Source of the DNA: Halomonas sp. UBA3074
GTDB taxonomy: Bacteria > Pseudomonadota > Gammaproteobacteria > Pseudomonadales > Halomonadaceae
Length of the DNA: 64,000 nucleotides
Assembly (NCBI RefSeq): GCF_002366715.1
Contig: NZ_DFBS01000005.1
Coordinates: 1 to 64,000, forward strand
Direction: 5' to 3'
In this document: piece by piece, positions 51,603-60,181 of the stretch
How the letters are laid out: each line of letters starts with the position of its first letter
Position numbering within the stretch: position 1 is the stretch's first letter
Program-made: the position numbers and the translations under genes
Notes under the pieces: generated by a model
The model's database searches: none
Told to the model about the DNA's origin: nothing
The model's input: only the letters and a program-made list of their open reading frames with translations

Positions 51603-51649
51603 TTTGGGCGAGCGCCCTCCATTTCCAGTTTTTAAGTGGTGAGAATAGG

Positions 51650-52753
51650 ATGAGCCTGACACTGCTTAATTTCCACGGCCTGCGTAATCTCCAACCTGTC
51701 GAAATGACACCCTCTGCGCGTATCAATGTGATTAGCGGTGCCAATGGCAGTGGTAAAACCAGCCTGCTAGAGGGGATTCATATTCTCGGCATGGGCCGCT
51801 CATTTCGAACGAGACAACTCAAGCATGCCATTCAGTCTGATCAGCCTCATATGACGCTGTATGGGCGCTTGAGCGGCGATCCGGAGGTTACCCTTGGTGT
51901 CCGCCGGTTGCGCGCTCAGCGAGAGCTGGAGCTGCGTTTGAAAGGGGATAAAAGTGCTCGTTTGGCCGAGCTGGTCGAAGCAATGCCGCTACAACTGATT
52001 AACCCTGACGCCTTTCGTCTGCTGGAAGGCTCACCATCGGGACGCCGCGAGTTTCTCGATTGGGGTGTGTTTCACGTGAAACATGACTTTTTGGGAATCT
52101 GGAAGCGCACTAGGCGTGCGTTGAAACATCGGAATGCCCTGCTAAGGCGTGGTAGAATACAGCCTCAGGAAATGGCGGTGTGGGAACAGGAGCTCGCTCT
52201 GTGGGGAGAGCAGATGGATGCCTTACGCCGCGTGTGGTTCAGTGACTTTTTACCCGTCTTTGAAGAAACGCTAAAGGTGCTGCTTCCACTCCCGGGGCTT
52301 ACACTAAATTATGCGCGAGGATGGGATAAAGAACGTTCTCTCTCGGCAGTTTTGCACGATAGTCGGGCAACTGATCAGCAAATGGGCTTCACCCAGCAAG
52401 GGCCACAGCGCGCTGATTTGCGTATAAGAGTCAACAAGCAGCCAGCTGTAGAAGTGCTTTCCAGAGGCCAGCAAAAGTTAGTGGTGAGTGCTTTAAAGCT
52501 CGCCCAAGGGCGGTTTCTGGAAAGAACAGCACAGCGGCACTGTATTTATCTTATCGATGATTTACCTGCAGAACTGGATGAGCAAAATCGCTACCAGTTT
52601 TGCCAACTGCTTGAAGAGATGCAGTGCCAAGCATTTATTACCAGCGTCGAACCTTCTGCGTTAAGGAGTACCTGGCGGCAGGAGACCTCGGTGAAAATGT
52701 TTCACGTGAAACATGCCGATCAGGGGCTCAGCCACTTAGTGCTTTCAAGTTAA
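51650..52753 (+). CDS. recF: DNA recombination/replication repair protein RecF
   Basis: SMC-like ATPase loading RecA at gaps with RecO and RecR; 367 aa. Walker A GANGSGKTSLLEGIHILGMGRSFRT, the signature LSRGQQKLVVSALKLAQ and Walker B YLIDDLPAELDEQNRYQFCQLLEE. Two parS sites sit in the coding sequence, both in one frame, each encoding FHVKH: residues 141-145 (GVFHVKHDF) and 351-355, the latter in the short C-terminal tail after the ATPase core. The 134-bp gap to dnaN has a hairpin. Confidence 0.96.
   Translation: MSLTLLNFHGLRNLQPVEMTPSARINVISGANGSGKTSLLEGIHILGMGRSFRTRQLKHAIQSDQPHMTLYGRLSGDPEVTLGVRRLRAQRELELRLKGDKSARLAELVEAMPLQLINPDAFRLLEGSPSGRREFLDWGVFHVKHDFLGIWKRTRRALKHRNALLRRGRIQPQEMAVWEQELALWGEQMDALRRVWFSDFLPVFEETLKVLLPLPGLTLNYARGWDKERSLSAVLHDSRATDQQMGFTQQGPQRADLRIRVNKQPAVEVLSRGQQKLVVSALKLAQGRFLERTAQRHCIYLIDDLPAELDEQNRYQFCQLLEEMQCQAFITSVEPSALRSTWRQETSVKMFHVKHADQGLSHLVLSS
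52068..52083. promoter_or_regulatory. parS site 1 (inside recF)
   Basis: Perfect palindrome TGTTTCACGTGAAACA, the consensus ParB site of most bacterial chromosomes, in recF codons 141-145. Confidence 0.96.
52698..52713. promoter_or_regulatory. parS site 2 (inside recF 3' end)
   Basis: Perfect TGTTTCACGTGAAACA, extended to an 18-bp palindrome by flanking A and T. Lies in recF codons 351-355. Confidence 0.96.
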
Positions 52754-52834
52754 TGCTTACGAGTTAGTGATTTCGAGCTAACGCGAACGGTATAGACGAT
52801 ACGGAACGAGACAGACTTCACGACGGAGTGGTCA

Positions 52835-55255
52835 ATGAGCGAGCAGGCTTACGATTCATCAAGCATTAAGGTGCTCAAGGGGCTGGACGCAGTGCGTAAG
52901 CGTCCAGGTATGTATATTGGTGACACCGACGACGGCACCGGTCTGCACCACATGGTCTTCGAATTGGTGGATAACTCCATCGATGAAGCACTGGCTGGGC
53001 ATTGCAGCGAAATTCGCGTTGTCATTCACCCGGATGAGTCAATCACCGTTAGCGATAACGGTCGCGGCGTTCCCACCGAGCTTCATGAAGGGGAGGGGGT
53101 TTCTGCGGCGGAAGTTATTATGACGGTACTGCACGCGGGCGGTAAATTCGACGATAACTCCTATAAAGTTTCTGGCGGGCTACACGGTGTAGGCGTTTCC
53201 GTTGTAAACGCACTGTCTGCGGAGCTTCGCTTGACCATTTGGCGTCAGGGTGAAGTGTTTGAACAGATGTATCATCACGGTGTACCCCAAGCGCCGCTGA
53301 GCGTAGTTGGCAAAACGGAAAAGAGCGGTACTCGGGTACATTTTCGTCCCTCACCTGAAACGTTTGGCAATATCGAGTTTCATTTCGATATCCTTGCCAA
53401 GCGTCTGCGTGAACTCTCTTTCTTGAACTCCGGTGTGGCTATTCGTCTGCTGGATGAGCGTTCCGGCAAAGAAGAACTATTCCACTACGAAGGTGGTTTG
53501 AGAGCGTTTGTTGATCACCTTAATACCAATAAAACGGTCATTAACCCGGTTTTCCACTTTAACGCGGTTCGTGATGATGGCGTTGAAGTTGAGGTAGCCA
53601 TGCAGTGGAGCGAAGCTTTCACTGAAAACATCTTTTGCTATACCAACAATATTCCCCAGCGGGACGGGGGCGCCCACTTGGCTGGCTTCCGTGCGGGCCT
53701 TACACGTACGCTCAATAACTATATTGAAGCTGAAAATCTGCTCAAAAAAGCCAAGGTCAATACGACCGGCGATGACGCACGTGAGGGCTTAACGGCGATT
53801 ATTTCGGTCAAAGTGCCTGATCCGAAGTTTTCATCGCAAACAAAAGACAAGCTTGTTTCCAGCGAAGTTAAGACCGCAGTCGAGCAGGAAATGAGCCGCC
53901 TCTTTTCTGACTACCTTATTGAAAAGCCAAACGAAGCTAAAGCAATCGTCAATAAGATGTTGGATGCCGCGCGGGCGCGCGAAGCTGCTCGCAAGGCGCG
54001 TGATATGACCCGTCGCAAAGGCGCACTGGATATTGCGGGCTTGCCTGGCAAACTGGCGGATTGCCAGGAAAAAGACCCCAGCCAATCAGAGCTTTACTTG
54101 GTGGAGGGTGACTCGGCAGGGGGCAGTGCCAAACAGGGCCGGGATCGTCGTACCCAAGCGATCTTGCCGCTCAAAGGTAAAATCTTAAACGTCGAGAAGG
54201 CGCGTTTTGATAAAATGCTCTCGTCTGCAGAAGTAGGTACCTTGATTACGGCGCTTGGCTGCGGCATTGGCCGCGAAGAGTTCAACCCCGATAAGCTACG
54301 CTACCACTCCGTCATTATCATGACCGATGCCGATGTGGATGGCTCGCATATTCGTACACTCTTGCTGACGTTCTTTTTCCGTCAGATGCCTGAATTGATT
54401 GAGCGTGGCCATATTTTCATTGCCCAGCCGCCGTTATATAAAATCAAGCGCGGTAAGCAAGAGCTTTATCTCAAAGACGAGCAGGCGATGGTGGATTACT
54501 TGACTACCACAGCCCTGGATGGCGCTGGCTTGCACGTTAATGCCAATGCACCAGGTATCTCGGGTTCTCAGTTAGAAACGCTGGTAAACCAGTATCGTAA
54601 CGTCATGAAACGGATTGATCGCTTGTCACGGGTTTACCCCAATGAAGTGCTCAAGCAGATCATTCATACGTCCGCGCTTAAAGGTGAAGAAAGCCTGAAA
54701 GATCGCGTAACCATGCAAAACTGGATTGATGAAATTCAGAAGAGCATGGATGACATGGTTGCCTATGAAGGTGGTCCGCGTTATCACTTCCACCTTCAAG
54801 AAGATTCTGAACGTGGTCTCTTCCTACCTACCGTCTCGCTGGTGGCTCATGGTGTGACCACGGAGTACACGTGGGGACTCGACTTCTTTGAAAGCGCTGA
54901 TTATCGGGGCATCGCTGAGTTGGGCGAAACGCTGGATGGCTTCCTTGAAGAGGGCGCCTTTATTGCCCGAGGGGAGCGTCAAAAGCCTGTATCTCACTTC
55001 TCCGAAGTGCTGGCATGGCTGATGCAAGAGGGCCAGCGTGGTCTATCGGTGCAGCGTTATAAAGGTCTGGGTGAAATGAATCCGGATCAGCTGTGGGATA
55101 CGACGATGGATCCGGATAGTCGCCGTATGCTACGTGTGACTATCGAAGATGCCGTGGGTGCTGACATGATGTTCAACACGTTGATGGGCGATGACGTTGA
55201 ACCACGCCGCGACTTCATCGAAACCAATGCGCTAGTGGCTAACCTGGACGTATAA
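52835..55255 (+). CDS. gyrB: DNA gyrase subunit B
   Basis: ATPase and TOPRIM subunit of gyrase, 806 aa, same as E. coli (804). GHKL ATPase motifs VDNSIDEALAGHC, SDNGRGVPTELH and GLHGVGVSVVNALS. TOPRIM acidic residues are in LVEGDSAGGSAKQGRDRRTQAILPLKGKILNVEKA and MTDADVDGSHIRTLLLTFFFR. The C-terminal QRYKGLGEMNPDQLW and the gammaproteobacterial insert are present. 81 bp after recF; parS site 3 follows directly. Confidence 0.98.
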   Translation: MSEQAYDSSSIKVLKGLDAVRKRPGMYIGDTDDGTGLHHMVFELVDNSIDEALAGHCSEIRVVIHPDESITVSDNGRGVPTELHEGEGVSAAEVIMTVLHAGGKFDDNSYKVSGGLHGVGVSVVNALSAELRLTIWRQGEVFEQMYHHGVPQAPLSVVGKTEKSGTRVHFRPSPETFGNIEFHFDILAKRLRELSFLNSGVAIRLLDERSGKEELFHYEGGLRAFVDHLNTNKTVINPVFHFNAVRDDGVEVEVAMQWSEAFTENIFCYTNNIPQRDGGAHLAGFRAGLTRTLNNYIEAENLLKKAKVNTTGDDAREGLTAIISVKVPDPKFSSQTKDKLVSSEVKTAVEQEMSRLFSDYLIEKPNEAKAIVNKMLDAARAREAARKARDMTRRKGALDIAGLPGKLADCQEKDPSQSELYLVEGDSAGGSAKQGRDRRTQAILPLKGKILNVEKARFDKMLSSAEVGTLITALGCGIGREEFNPDKLRYHSVIIMTDADVDGSHIRTLLLTFFFRQMPELIERGHIFIAQPPLYKIKRGKQELYLKDEQAMVDYLTTTALDGAGLHVNANAPGISGSQLETLVNQYRNVMKRIDRLSRVYPNEVLKQIIHTSALKGEESLKDRVTMQNWIDEIQKSMDDMVAYEGGPRYHFHLQEDSERGLFLPTVSLVAHGVTTEYTWGLDFFESADYRGIAELGETLDGFLEEGAFIARGERQKPVSHFSEVLAWLMQEGQRGLSVQRYKGLGEMNPDQLWDTTMDPDSRRMLRVTIEDAVGADMMFNTLMGDDVEPRRDFIETNALVANLDV

Positions 55256-55279
55256 GAGATGTTTGCTACTACCGTCATA

Positions 55280-55295
55280 TGTTTCACGTGAAACA
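55280..55295. promoter_or_regulatory. parS site 3 (after gyrB)
   Basis: Perfect TGTTTCACGTGAAACA with symmetric flanks, making a 20-bp palindrome, in the gyrB-gmhB convergent gap. Confidence 0.96.
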
Positions 55296-55313
55296 TAGTG
55301 ACGATCATTAACG

Positions 55314-55349
55314 AAAAGCGCCGCTAGTCTCCTAGCGGCGCTTTTTTTA
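55314..55349. terminator. Bidirectional terminator between gyrB and gmhB
   Basis: 13-bp stem (AAAGCGCCGCTAG / CTAGCGGCGCTTT) with loop TCTC, a T-run on the plus side and an A-run on the other. It overlaps the gmhB stop region. Confidence 0.9.
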
Positions 55350-55907
55350 CAGTGGGTTATCGGTGATCAGCCAGTCCACAAAGTGCGCTAAATCATCGAA
55401 AGTATGCGCTTTTTCAAGCCCTACACCCTTGGCTTCAGTGTTTGCTCCTTTTCCGGTTCTAACCAGTACGGTACGACAGCCAACTGTTTCCCCCGCTTGT
55501 AAATCTCTCAAACTGTCGCCAACCATCCAACTTCCCGTCAGGCTTGTTAGTCCCAACTGCTGCTGAATCTGATGCAGCATTCCAGGCAGTGGTTTACGGC
55601 ATTGGCAGTTGTCGTTAGGCCCATGGGGGCAGTAGGCGATGTGAGCGATGTGTCCGCCTTCCTTTTCCACCAACGCTATCAAGCGATCATGCATACTCTG
55701 GAGCGTTGCTTCATCATAATAGCCACGCGCGATGCCCGACTGATTGGTCGCCACTACCACTGTAAAACCCGCATGGCTGAGTCGACCAATCGAGGTAATT
55801 GAAGAAGGGTAGGGCACCCATTCATCAAGAGATTTTATGTAGGCATCAGAATCATGATTAATGACGCCGTCACGATCCAAAATGACAAGTTTTTCGGCAC
55901 TCAGCAT
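55347..55907 (-). CDS. gmhB: D-glycero-beta-D-manno-heptose 1,7-bisphosphate 7-phosphatase
   Basis: HAD phosphatase in ADP-heptose synthesis for the LPS inner core; 186 aa. Nucleophile motif LDRDGVIN at the N-terminus; NQSGIARG; a zinc site of four ligands in CPHGPNDNCQCRKP; GDSLRDLQAG. It sits alone between gyrB and glyS, flanked by parS sites 3 and 4. The later pathway step hldD and the transferase waaF are 4 kb to the right. Confidence 0.95.
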   Translation of the reverse strand: MLSAEKLVILDRDGVINHDSDAYIKSLDEWVPYPSSITSIGRLSHAGFTVVVATNQSGIARGYYDEATLQSMHDRLIALVEKEGGHIAHIAYCPHGPNDNCQCRKPLPGMLHQIQQQLGLTSLTGSWMVGDSLRDLQAGETVGCRTVLVRTGKGANTEAKGVGLEKAHTFDDLAHFVDWLITDNPL

Positions 55908-55989
55908 AGAAATCCTATTGGTAGGGGGTTGTCGGCGAAACTTTCTATCCGCTTTTGTTATCGACTATCTTACCTCGGACTCGCAGCAG

Positions 55990-56005
55990 TGTTTCACGTG
56001 AAACA
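55990..56005. promoter_or_regulatory. parS site 4 (between gmhB and glyS)
   Basis: Perfect TGTTTCACGTGAAACA, with flanking G and C giving an 18-bp palindrome, upstream of gmhB. Confidence 0.96.
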
Positions 56006-56025
56006 CGTCTTGGTAGCCAACAAAA

Positions 56026-56053
56026 AAGCCCAACCGTTAAGACGGCTGGGCTT
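56026..56053 (-). terminator. Terminator after glyS
   Basis: AAGCCCA-A-CCGT stem paired with ACGG-C-TGGGCTT (one internal mismatch); a T-run follows on the minus strand. Confidence 0.8.
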
Positions 56054-56076
56054 GTGTGCGATCAATCAATCAATGA

Positions 56077-58143
56077 CTATTGGGGAAGAAGTGAGATATC
56101 GGCCACTTCTAGGAATAGCGCTTGAAGGCTAGCAAGTAGGGCCAAGCGGTTGCGCTGAATAGCCGGGTCATCCGCCATTACCATTACCTGGTCAAAGAAA
56201 GCATCTACCGGTGCACGCAGTGTGGCGAGTGCATCGAGTGCCTGTTGGTAGTCTCCCGCAGCAAATAGTGGTGCCACCTTCGCTTGGCTACTCTTTACGG
56301 CATCAAATAGCACTCTCTCTGCATCTTCTTGCAACAAGCTTTGATCAACTTCGGTGCTACCATCATGCTCTTGCTTAGCCAGAATGTTGGAGACACGCTT
56401 GTTAGCGGCTGCCAATGCGGCTGCTTCATCTCGCTGAGCAAAGGCTTTTACAGCCCGCAGGCGACGAGCGAAGTCGAGGGGATTGGTCACCGGACGAGCG
56501 CGGACGGCAAGATACATTTCAGCACTGATGCCTTCTTCCTGGCCCCAGGCACGGAAGCGATCCAGCATGTAGGTCAGCACGTCCTCAACCAAACCATCGG
56601 CCTTGGGTAGGCGTTGGTGTTGCTCGACAGCGACGGTGAGCAGCTCGCGCAGGTCAAGATCCAGCTCGCCTTTGATCAGAATGTTGAGCACACCAATCGA
56701 TGCACGGCGTAGCGCAAAGGGATCCTTCGCGCCGGTGGGGCGTTGCCCAATACCGAAGATACCCACCAGGGTATCCAGTCGATCAGCCAGGGCTAACGCC
56801 TTGCCGGTCTCACTCTGAGGAATGACATCCGTGGCGAACCGCGGCAGGTACTGCTCCTCGAGCGCTTGAGAAACCTCAGCGGGCTCACCGTCCTGCTCGG
56901 CGTAGTAACGTCCCATGATGCCCTGAAGCTCGGGGAATTCGAGCACCATCTCGGTGACTAGGTCACATTTGGCAAGTGCGACGGCGCGTTGGGCATGCCC
57001 CACATCGCCGTTAATCCGCTCTGCGATAAAGGCAGCGATGGCGGTACTACGACGAGCCTTGTCTGCCAGGGTGCCGAGCTGCTGCTGGAAAACCACGCTT
57101 TCCAACTGGGGGATACGCGAGGCCAGTGAGTGCTTGCGGTCGGTATCGTAGAAAAACGCCGCGTCGGCGAGGCGCGGACGGATGACTTTCTCGTTACCGG
57201 CGATGACCTGGTCGGGGTCGGCGCTATCGATATTGGCGATGGTGATAAAGAGCGGTTTTAACTTGCCCTGATCATCTAATAAATGAAAATATTTCTGGTT
57301 TGCCTTCATCGAGGAGATCAGGCACTCGGCAGGTACTTCTAGGAAGCGCTCATCAAAACTGCCGGTCAGTGCGACGGGCCATTCCACCAAACCGCTGACT
57401 TCGACTAGAAGGTCTTCATCAATAACGGCCGTGGCTTCTTGCACTTCGGCTTCTGCCAGCACCTGCTCACGGATGCGCTCGCGACGCTGCTCTCGGTCCA
57501 CCAGCACGTAAGCATTTTCAAGCGTAGCCACATACTCATCGGCATGGGTTAACTGGATAGCATCAGGGGCGTGGAAGCGGTGGCCGTAAGTGGTACAGCT
57601 TGCCTGAAGGCCTAGCGCTTCGGCAGCCACAACGTCACTACCATACAGTGCCACTAACCAGTGCACGGGACGTGAGAACTCAACGCGGGAAGCTCCCCAG
57701 CGCATGTTCTTAGGCACGGGCAGCGAGGTGATAGTTTTACGCAGAATCTCGGGCAGCAGCGCTTGAACAGACTCACCCTGTTGCTGTTCGCGGTAGCCAA
57801 GCCAAGTGCCTTTATCGGTTTCCAGGTGGATCAGCTCGTCCACGCTAACGCCACAGGAGCGGGCAAAGCCTTCAGCCGCTTTGGTGGGCACGCCATCCTT
57901 AAAAGCCGCTGCCACGGCGGGACCGCGACGTTCTACCTCGCGATCAGGCTGTTTGTCAGCCAACTCCGTCACTTGTACCGCCAATCGGCGCGGCGTGGCA
58001 AAGGCGCTAATGCTTACGAACGGTACGTCCGCTTCCTGCAACCCTTTGGCAATACCTGCGGCAAATGCATCGGACAGTGTATCCAGGGCCGTGGGTGGTA
58101 GCTCTTCAGCACCGAGTTCTAATATAAGCGTATCAACAGCCAT
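56077..58143 (-). CDS. glyS: Glycine-tRNA ligase beta subunit
   Basis: tRNA-binding and editing-like subunit of the alpha2beta2 bacterial glycyl-tRNA synthetase; 688 aa (E. coli 689). LILELGAEELPPTALDTL at the start, PKNMRWGASRVEFSRPVHWLVALYG, the HD-like HRFHAPD segment and KDPFALRRASIGVLNIL. Its start codon directly follows the glyQ stop, so the subunits are coupled. Confidence 0.97.
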   Translation of the reverse strand: MAVDTLILELGAEELPPTALDTLSDAFAAGIAKGLQEADVPFVSISAFATPRRLAVQVTELADKQPDREVERRGPAVAAAFKDGVPTKAAEGFARSCGVSVDELIHLETDKGTWLGYREQQQGESVQALLPEILRKTITSLPVPKNMRWGASRVEFSRPVHWLVALYGSDVVAAEALGLQASCTTYGHRFHAPDAIQLTHADEYVATLENAYVLVDREQRRERIREQVLAEAEVQEATAVIDEDLLVEVSGLVEWPVALTGSFDERFLEVPAECLISSMKANQKYFHLLDDQGKLKPLFITIANIDSADPDQVIAGNEKVIRPRLADAAFFYDTDRKHSLASRIPQLESVVFQQQLGTLADKARRSTAIAAFIAERINGDVGHAQRAVALAKCDLVTEMVLEFPELQGIMGRYYAEQDGEPAEVSQALEEQYLPRFATDVIPQSETGKALALADRLDTLVGIFGIGQRPTGAKDPFALRRASIGVLNILIKGELDLDLRELLTVAVEQHQRLPKADGLVEDVLTYMLDRFRAWGQEEGISAEMYLAVRARPVTNPLDFARRLRAVKAFAQRDEAAALAAANKRVSNILAKQEHDGSTEVDQSLLQEDAERVLFDAVKSSQAKVAPLFAAGDYQQALDALATLRAPVDAFFDQVMVMADDPAIQRNRLALLASLQALFLEVADISLLPQ

Positions 58144-59115
58144 TTAGTCGTCTCCCTGATCGGCGAGTAGCTCTTGCAACAGTTCGCGGCGAAGTATTTC
58201 TGGCGCCATGGGGAAACCTTCTGCCTTACGCGACTCAAAGTAGGCAGTGGCCACGTCGCGAGCCATGGTACGCACGCGCAGAATAAAACGCTGACGTTCG
58301 GTAACCGAAATGGCGTGACGAGCATCCAATAGGTTAAACGTGTGCGAAGCCTTCAAAACCTGTTCGTAGGCGGGCAGCGGCAGGTTGGCAGTGAGCAGCT
58401 TGCCACACTCCTTCTCCTGGTGATCAAAGTTAGCAAACAGTTGATCCACATCGGCGTGTTCAAAGTTGTAAGTAGACTGCTCGCGTTCGTTCTGCAGATA
58501 TACATCGCCGTAGGTGACTTTGCTGCCATCCGGAGCGATCGCCCAGACGAGATCGTAAACACTGTCGACGTCCTGCAGGTACATGGCGATACGCTCAAGC
58601 CCGTAGGTCAGTTCGCCGGTAACCGGATAGCACTCGATGCCACCCGCTTGCTGAAAATAGGTAAACTGGGTGACTTCCATGCCGTTCAACCAGATTTCCC
58701 AGCCCAGGCCCCAAGCGCCCAAGGTGGGAGATTCCCAGTTATCCTCGACAAAGCGCACATCATGAATCAGCGGGTCGAGACCAAGCCGCTTGAGTGAGCC
58801 CAGATAAAGCTCCTGCAGGTTGCTTGGCGATGGCTTCATCACCACCTGAAACTGATAGTAGTGCTGTAGGCGGTTAGGGTTCTCGCCATAGCGGCCATCA
58901 GTAGGGCGCCTTGAAGGCTGCACATAAGCGGCGTTCCAGGTTTCGGGGCCAATCGCGCGCAGGAAAGTAGCGGGGTGGAAGGTGCCCGCGCCGACTTCCA
59001 TATCGAGCGGCTGAAGGATGACACAGCCCTGTTCTGCCCAGTATTGCTGCAGAGCAAGGATCAAGCCTTGAAAGGTCGACACATCGGGTGTCGATTGGTT
59101 TGTCGAGACACTCAT
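58144..59115 (-). CDS. glyQ: Glycine-tRNA ligase alpha subunit
   Basis: Catalytic class II subunit that forms glycyl-adenylate. Start uncertain: ATG 59115 (MSVSTNQ) gives 323 aa, ATG 59145 gives 333; E. coli has 303. Neither has a strong ribosome site, and the conserved part begins STFQGLILALQQYWAEQGCVILQPLDMEVGAGTFHPATFLR. FVQPSRRPTDGRYGENPNRLQHYYQFQV-like and LGWEIWLNGMEVTQFTYFQQ motifs are clear. It abuts glyS and diverges from hldD. Confidence 0.95.
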   Translation of the reverse strand: MSVSTNQSTPDVSTFQGLILALQQYWAEQGCVILQPLDMEVGAGTFHPATFLRAIGPETWNAAYVQPSRRPTDGRYGENPNRLQHYYQFQVVMKPSPSNLQELYLGSLKRLGLDPLIHDVRFVEDNWESPTLGAWGLGWEIWLNGMEVTQFTYFQQAGGIECYPVTGELTYGLERIAMYLQDVDSVYDLVWAIAPDGSKVTYGDVYLQNEREQSTYNFEHADVDQLFANFDHQEKECGKLLTANLPLPAYEQVLKASHTFNLLDARHAISVTERQRFILRVRTMARDVATAYFESRKAEGFPMAPEILRRELLQELLADQGDD

Positions 59116-59224
59116 CGCGGAAAGCACCGTTGGCCATGAATTCATAAGGCGTCAAGTATACAATCCTAGGCAGATGGGTTATAGGCACGTATGCCAACAA
59201 GCCGCGTTAGGTAAGGAGAACAGC

Positions 59225-60181
59225 ATGATTGTGGTAACAGGCGGTGCCGGTTTTATCGGGGCCAACATAGTAAAAGCACTGAATAGCCGTGGTCGTGATG
59301 ATGTGATGGTGGTCGATGATCTGCGCGATGGCACCAAATTCGTCAACTTGGCCGACTGTACGCTGGCGGATTATCTGGATAAAGATGACTTCCTGGCCAG
59401 AGTAAAAGCTGCCCTGAAAGGAGAAGACGTCGATTTGCCTACCATCGATGCCATTTTCCATGAAGGCGCCTGCTCGGATACTACCGAGTGGGATGGCCAC
59501 TACATGATGGAAAATAACTTCGAGTACTCCAAAGTGCTGCTTAATTACTGCGAGCAGCAAGGCATCCCCTTTTTATACGCATCATCGGCGGCCACCTATG
59601 GCGGCAGCGAGGTTTTCAAAGAGGTACCGGAATGCGAAAAGCCACTTAACGTTTATGGCTATTCCAAACTGCTGTTCGATCAGCACGTGCGTTCGCGCTG
59701 GAGCGAGCTAACCACGCAAGTAGTCGGCTTTCGTTATTTTAACGTGTACGGCCCGCGGGAACAGCACAAGGGCAAAATGGCCAGCGTGGCGTACCACAAT
59801 CATCTGCAAGTCCGTAATGGCGAAACGCTGAAGCTGTTCGGCGCCTATGGCGGGTATGAGGCGGGTATGCAGAGCCGCGATTTCGTCTATGTCGGCGATG
59901 TGGTCGACGTGAATCTCTGGTTCCTGGATCATCCTGACCAGTCTGGCATCTTCAATTTAGGCACCGGGCGCGCAGAACCCTTCAAAGCAATTGGCGAAGC
60001 GGTGATCGACTTCTATGGTAAAGGCGAGATCGATTACATTGCCTTCCCTGAAGAGTTGAAAGGACGCTATCAGAGCTATACCCGCGCTGATATTAGCAAC
60101 TTACGCGAGAGCGGCTGCGATATTGAATTTAAGACCGTTGCTCAAGGGGTCAAGGCCTACTTGGGGTGGTTAAATGGCTAA
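59225..60181 (+). CDS. hldD: ADP-L-glycero-D-manno-heptose-6-epimerase
   Basis: Last step of ADP-heptose synthesis, NADP-dependent extended SDR; 318 aa. ATG 59225 follows AAGGAG; the frame to 59174 is not used. GGAGFIGANIVKAL, ASSAATYGG, YGYSKLLFDQHV (catalytic Tyr/Lys) and RYFNVYGPREQHKGKMASVAYH identify HldD. It overlaps waaF by eight bases. Confidence 0.96.
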   Translation: MIVVTGGAGFIGANIVKALNSRGRDDVMVVDDLRDGTKFVNLADCTLADYLDKDDFLARVKAALKGEDVDLPTIDAIFHEGACSDTTEWDGHYMMENNFEYSKVLLNYCEQQGIPFLYASSAATYGGSEVFKEVPECEKPLNVYGYSKLLFDQHVRSRWSELTTQVVGFRYFNVYGPREQHKGKMASVAYHNHLQVRNGETLKLFGAYGGYEAGMQSRDFVYVGDVVDVNLWFLDHPDQSGIFNLGTGRAEPFKAIGEAVIDFYGKGEIDYIAFPEELKGRYQSYTRADISNLRESGCDIEFKTVAQGVKAYLGWLNG

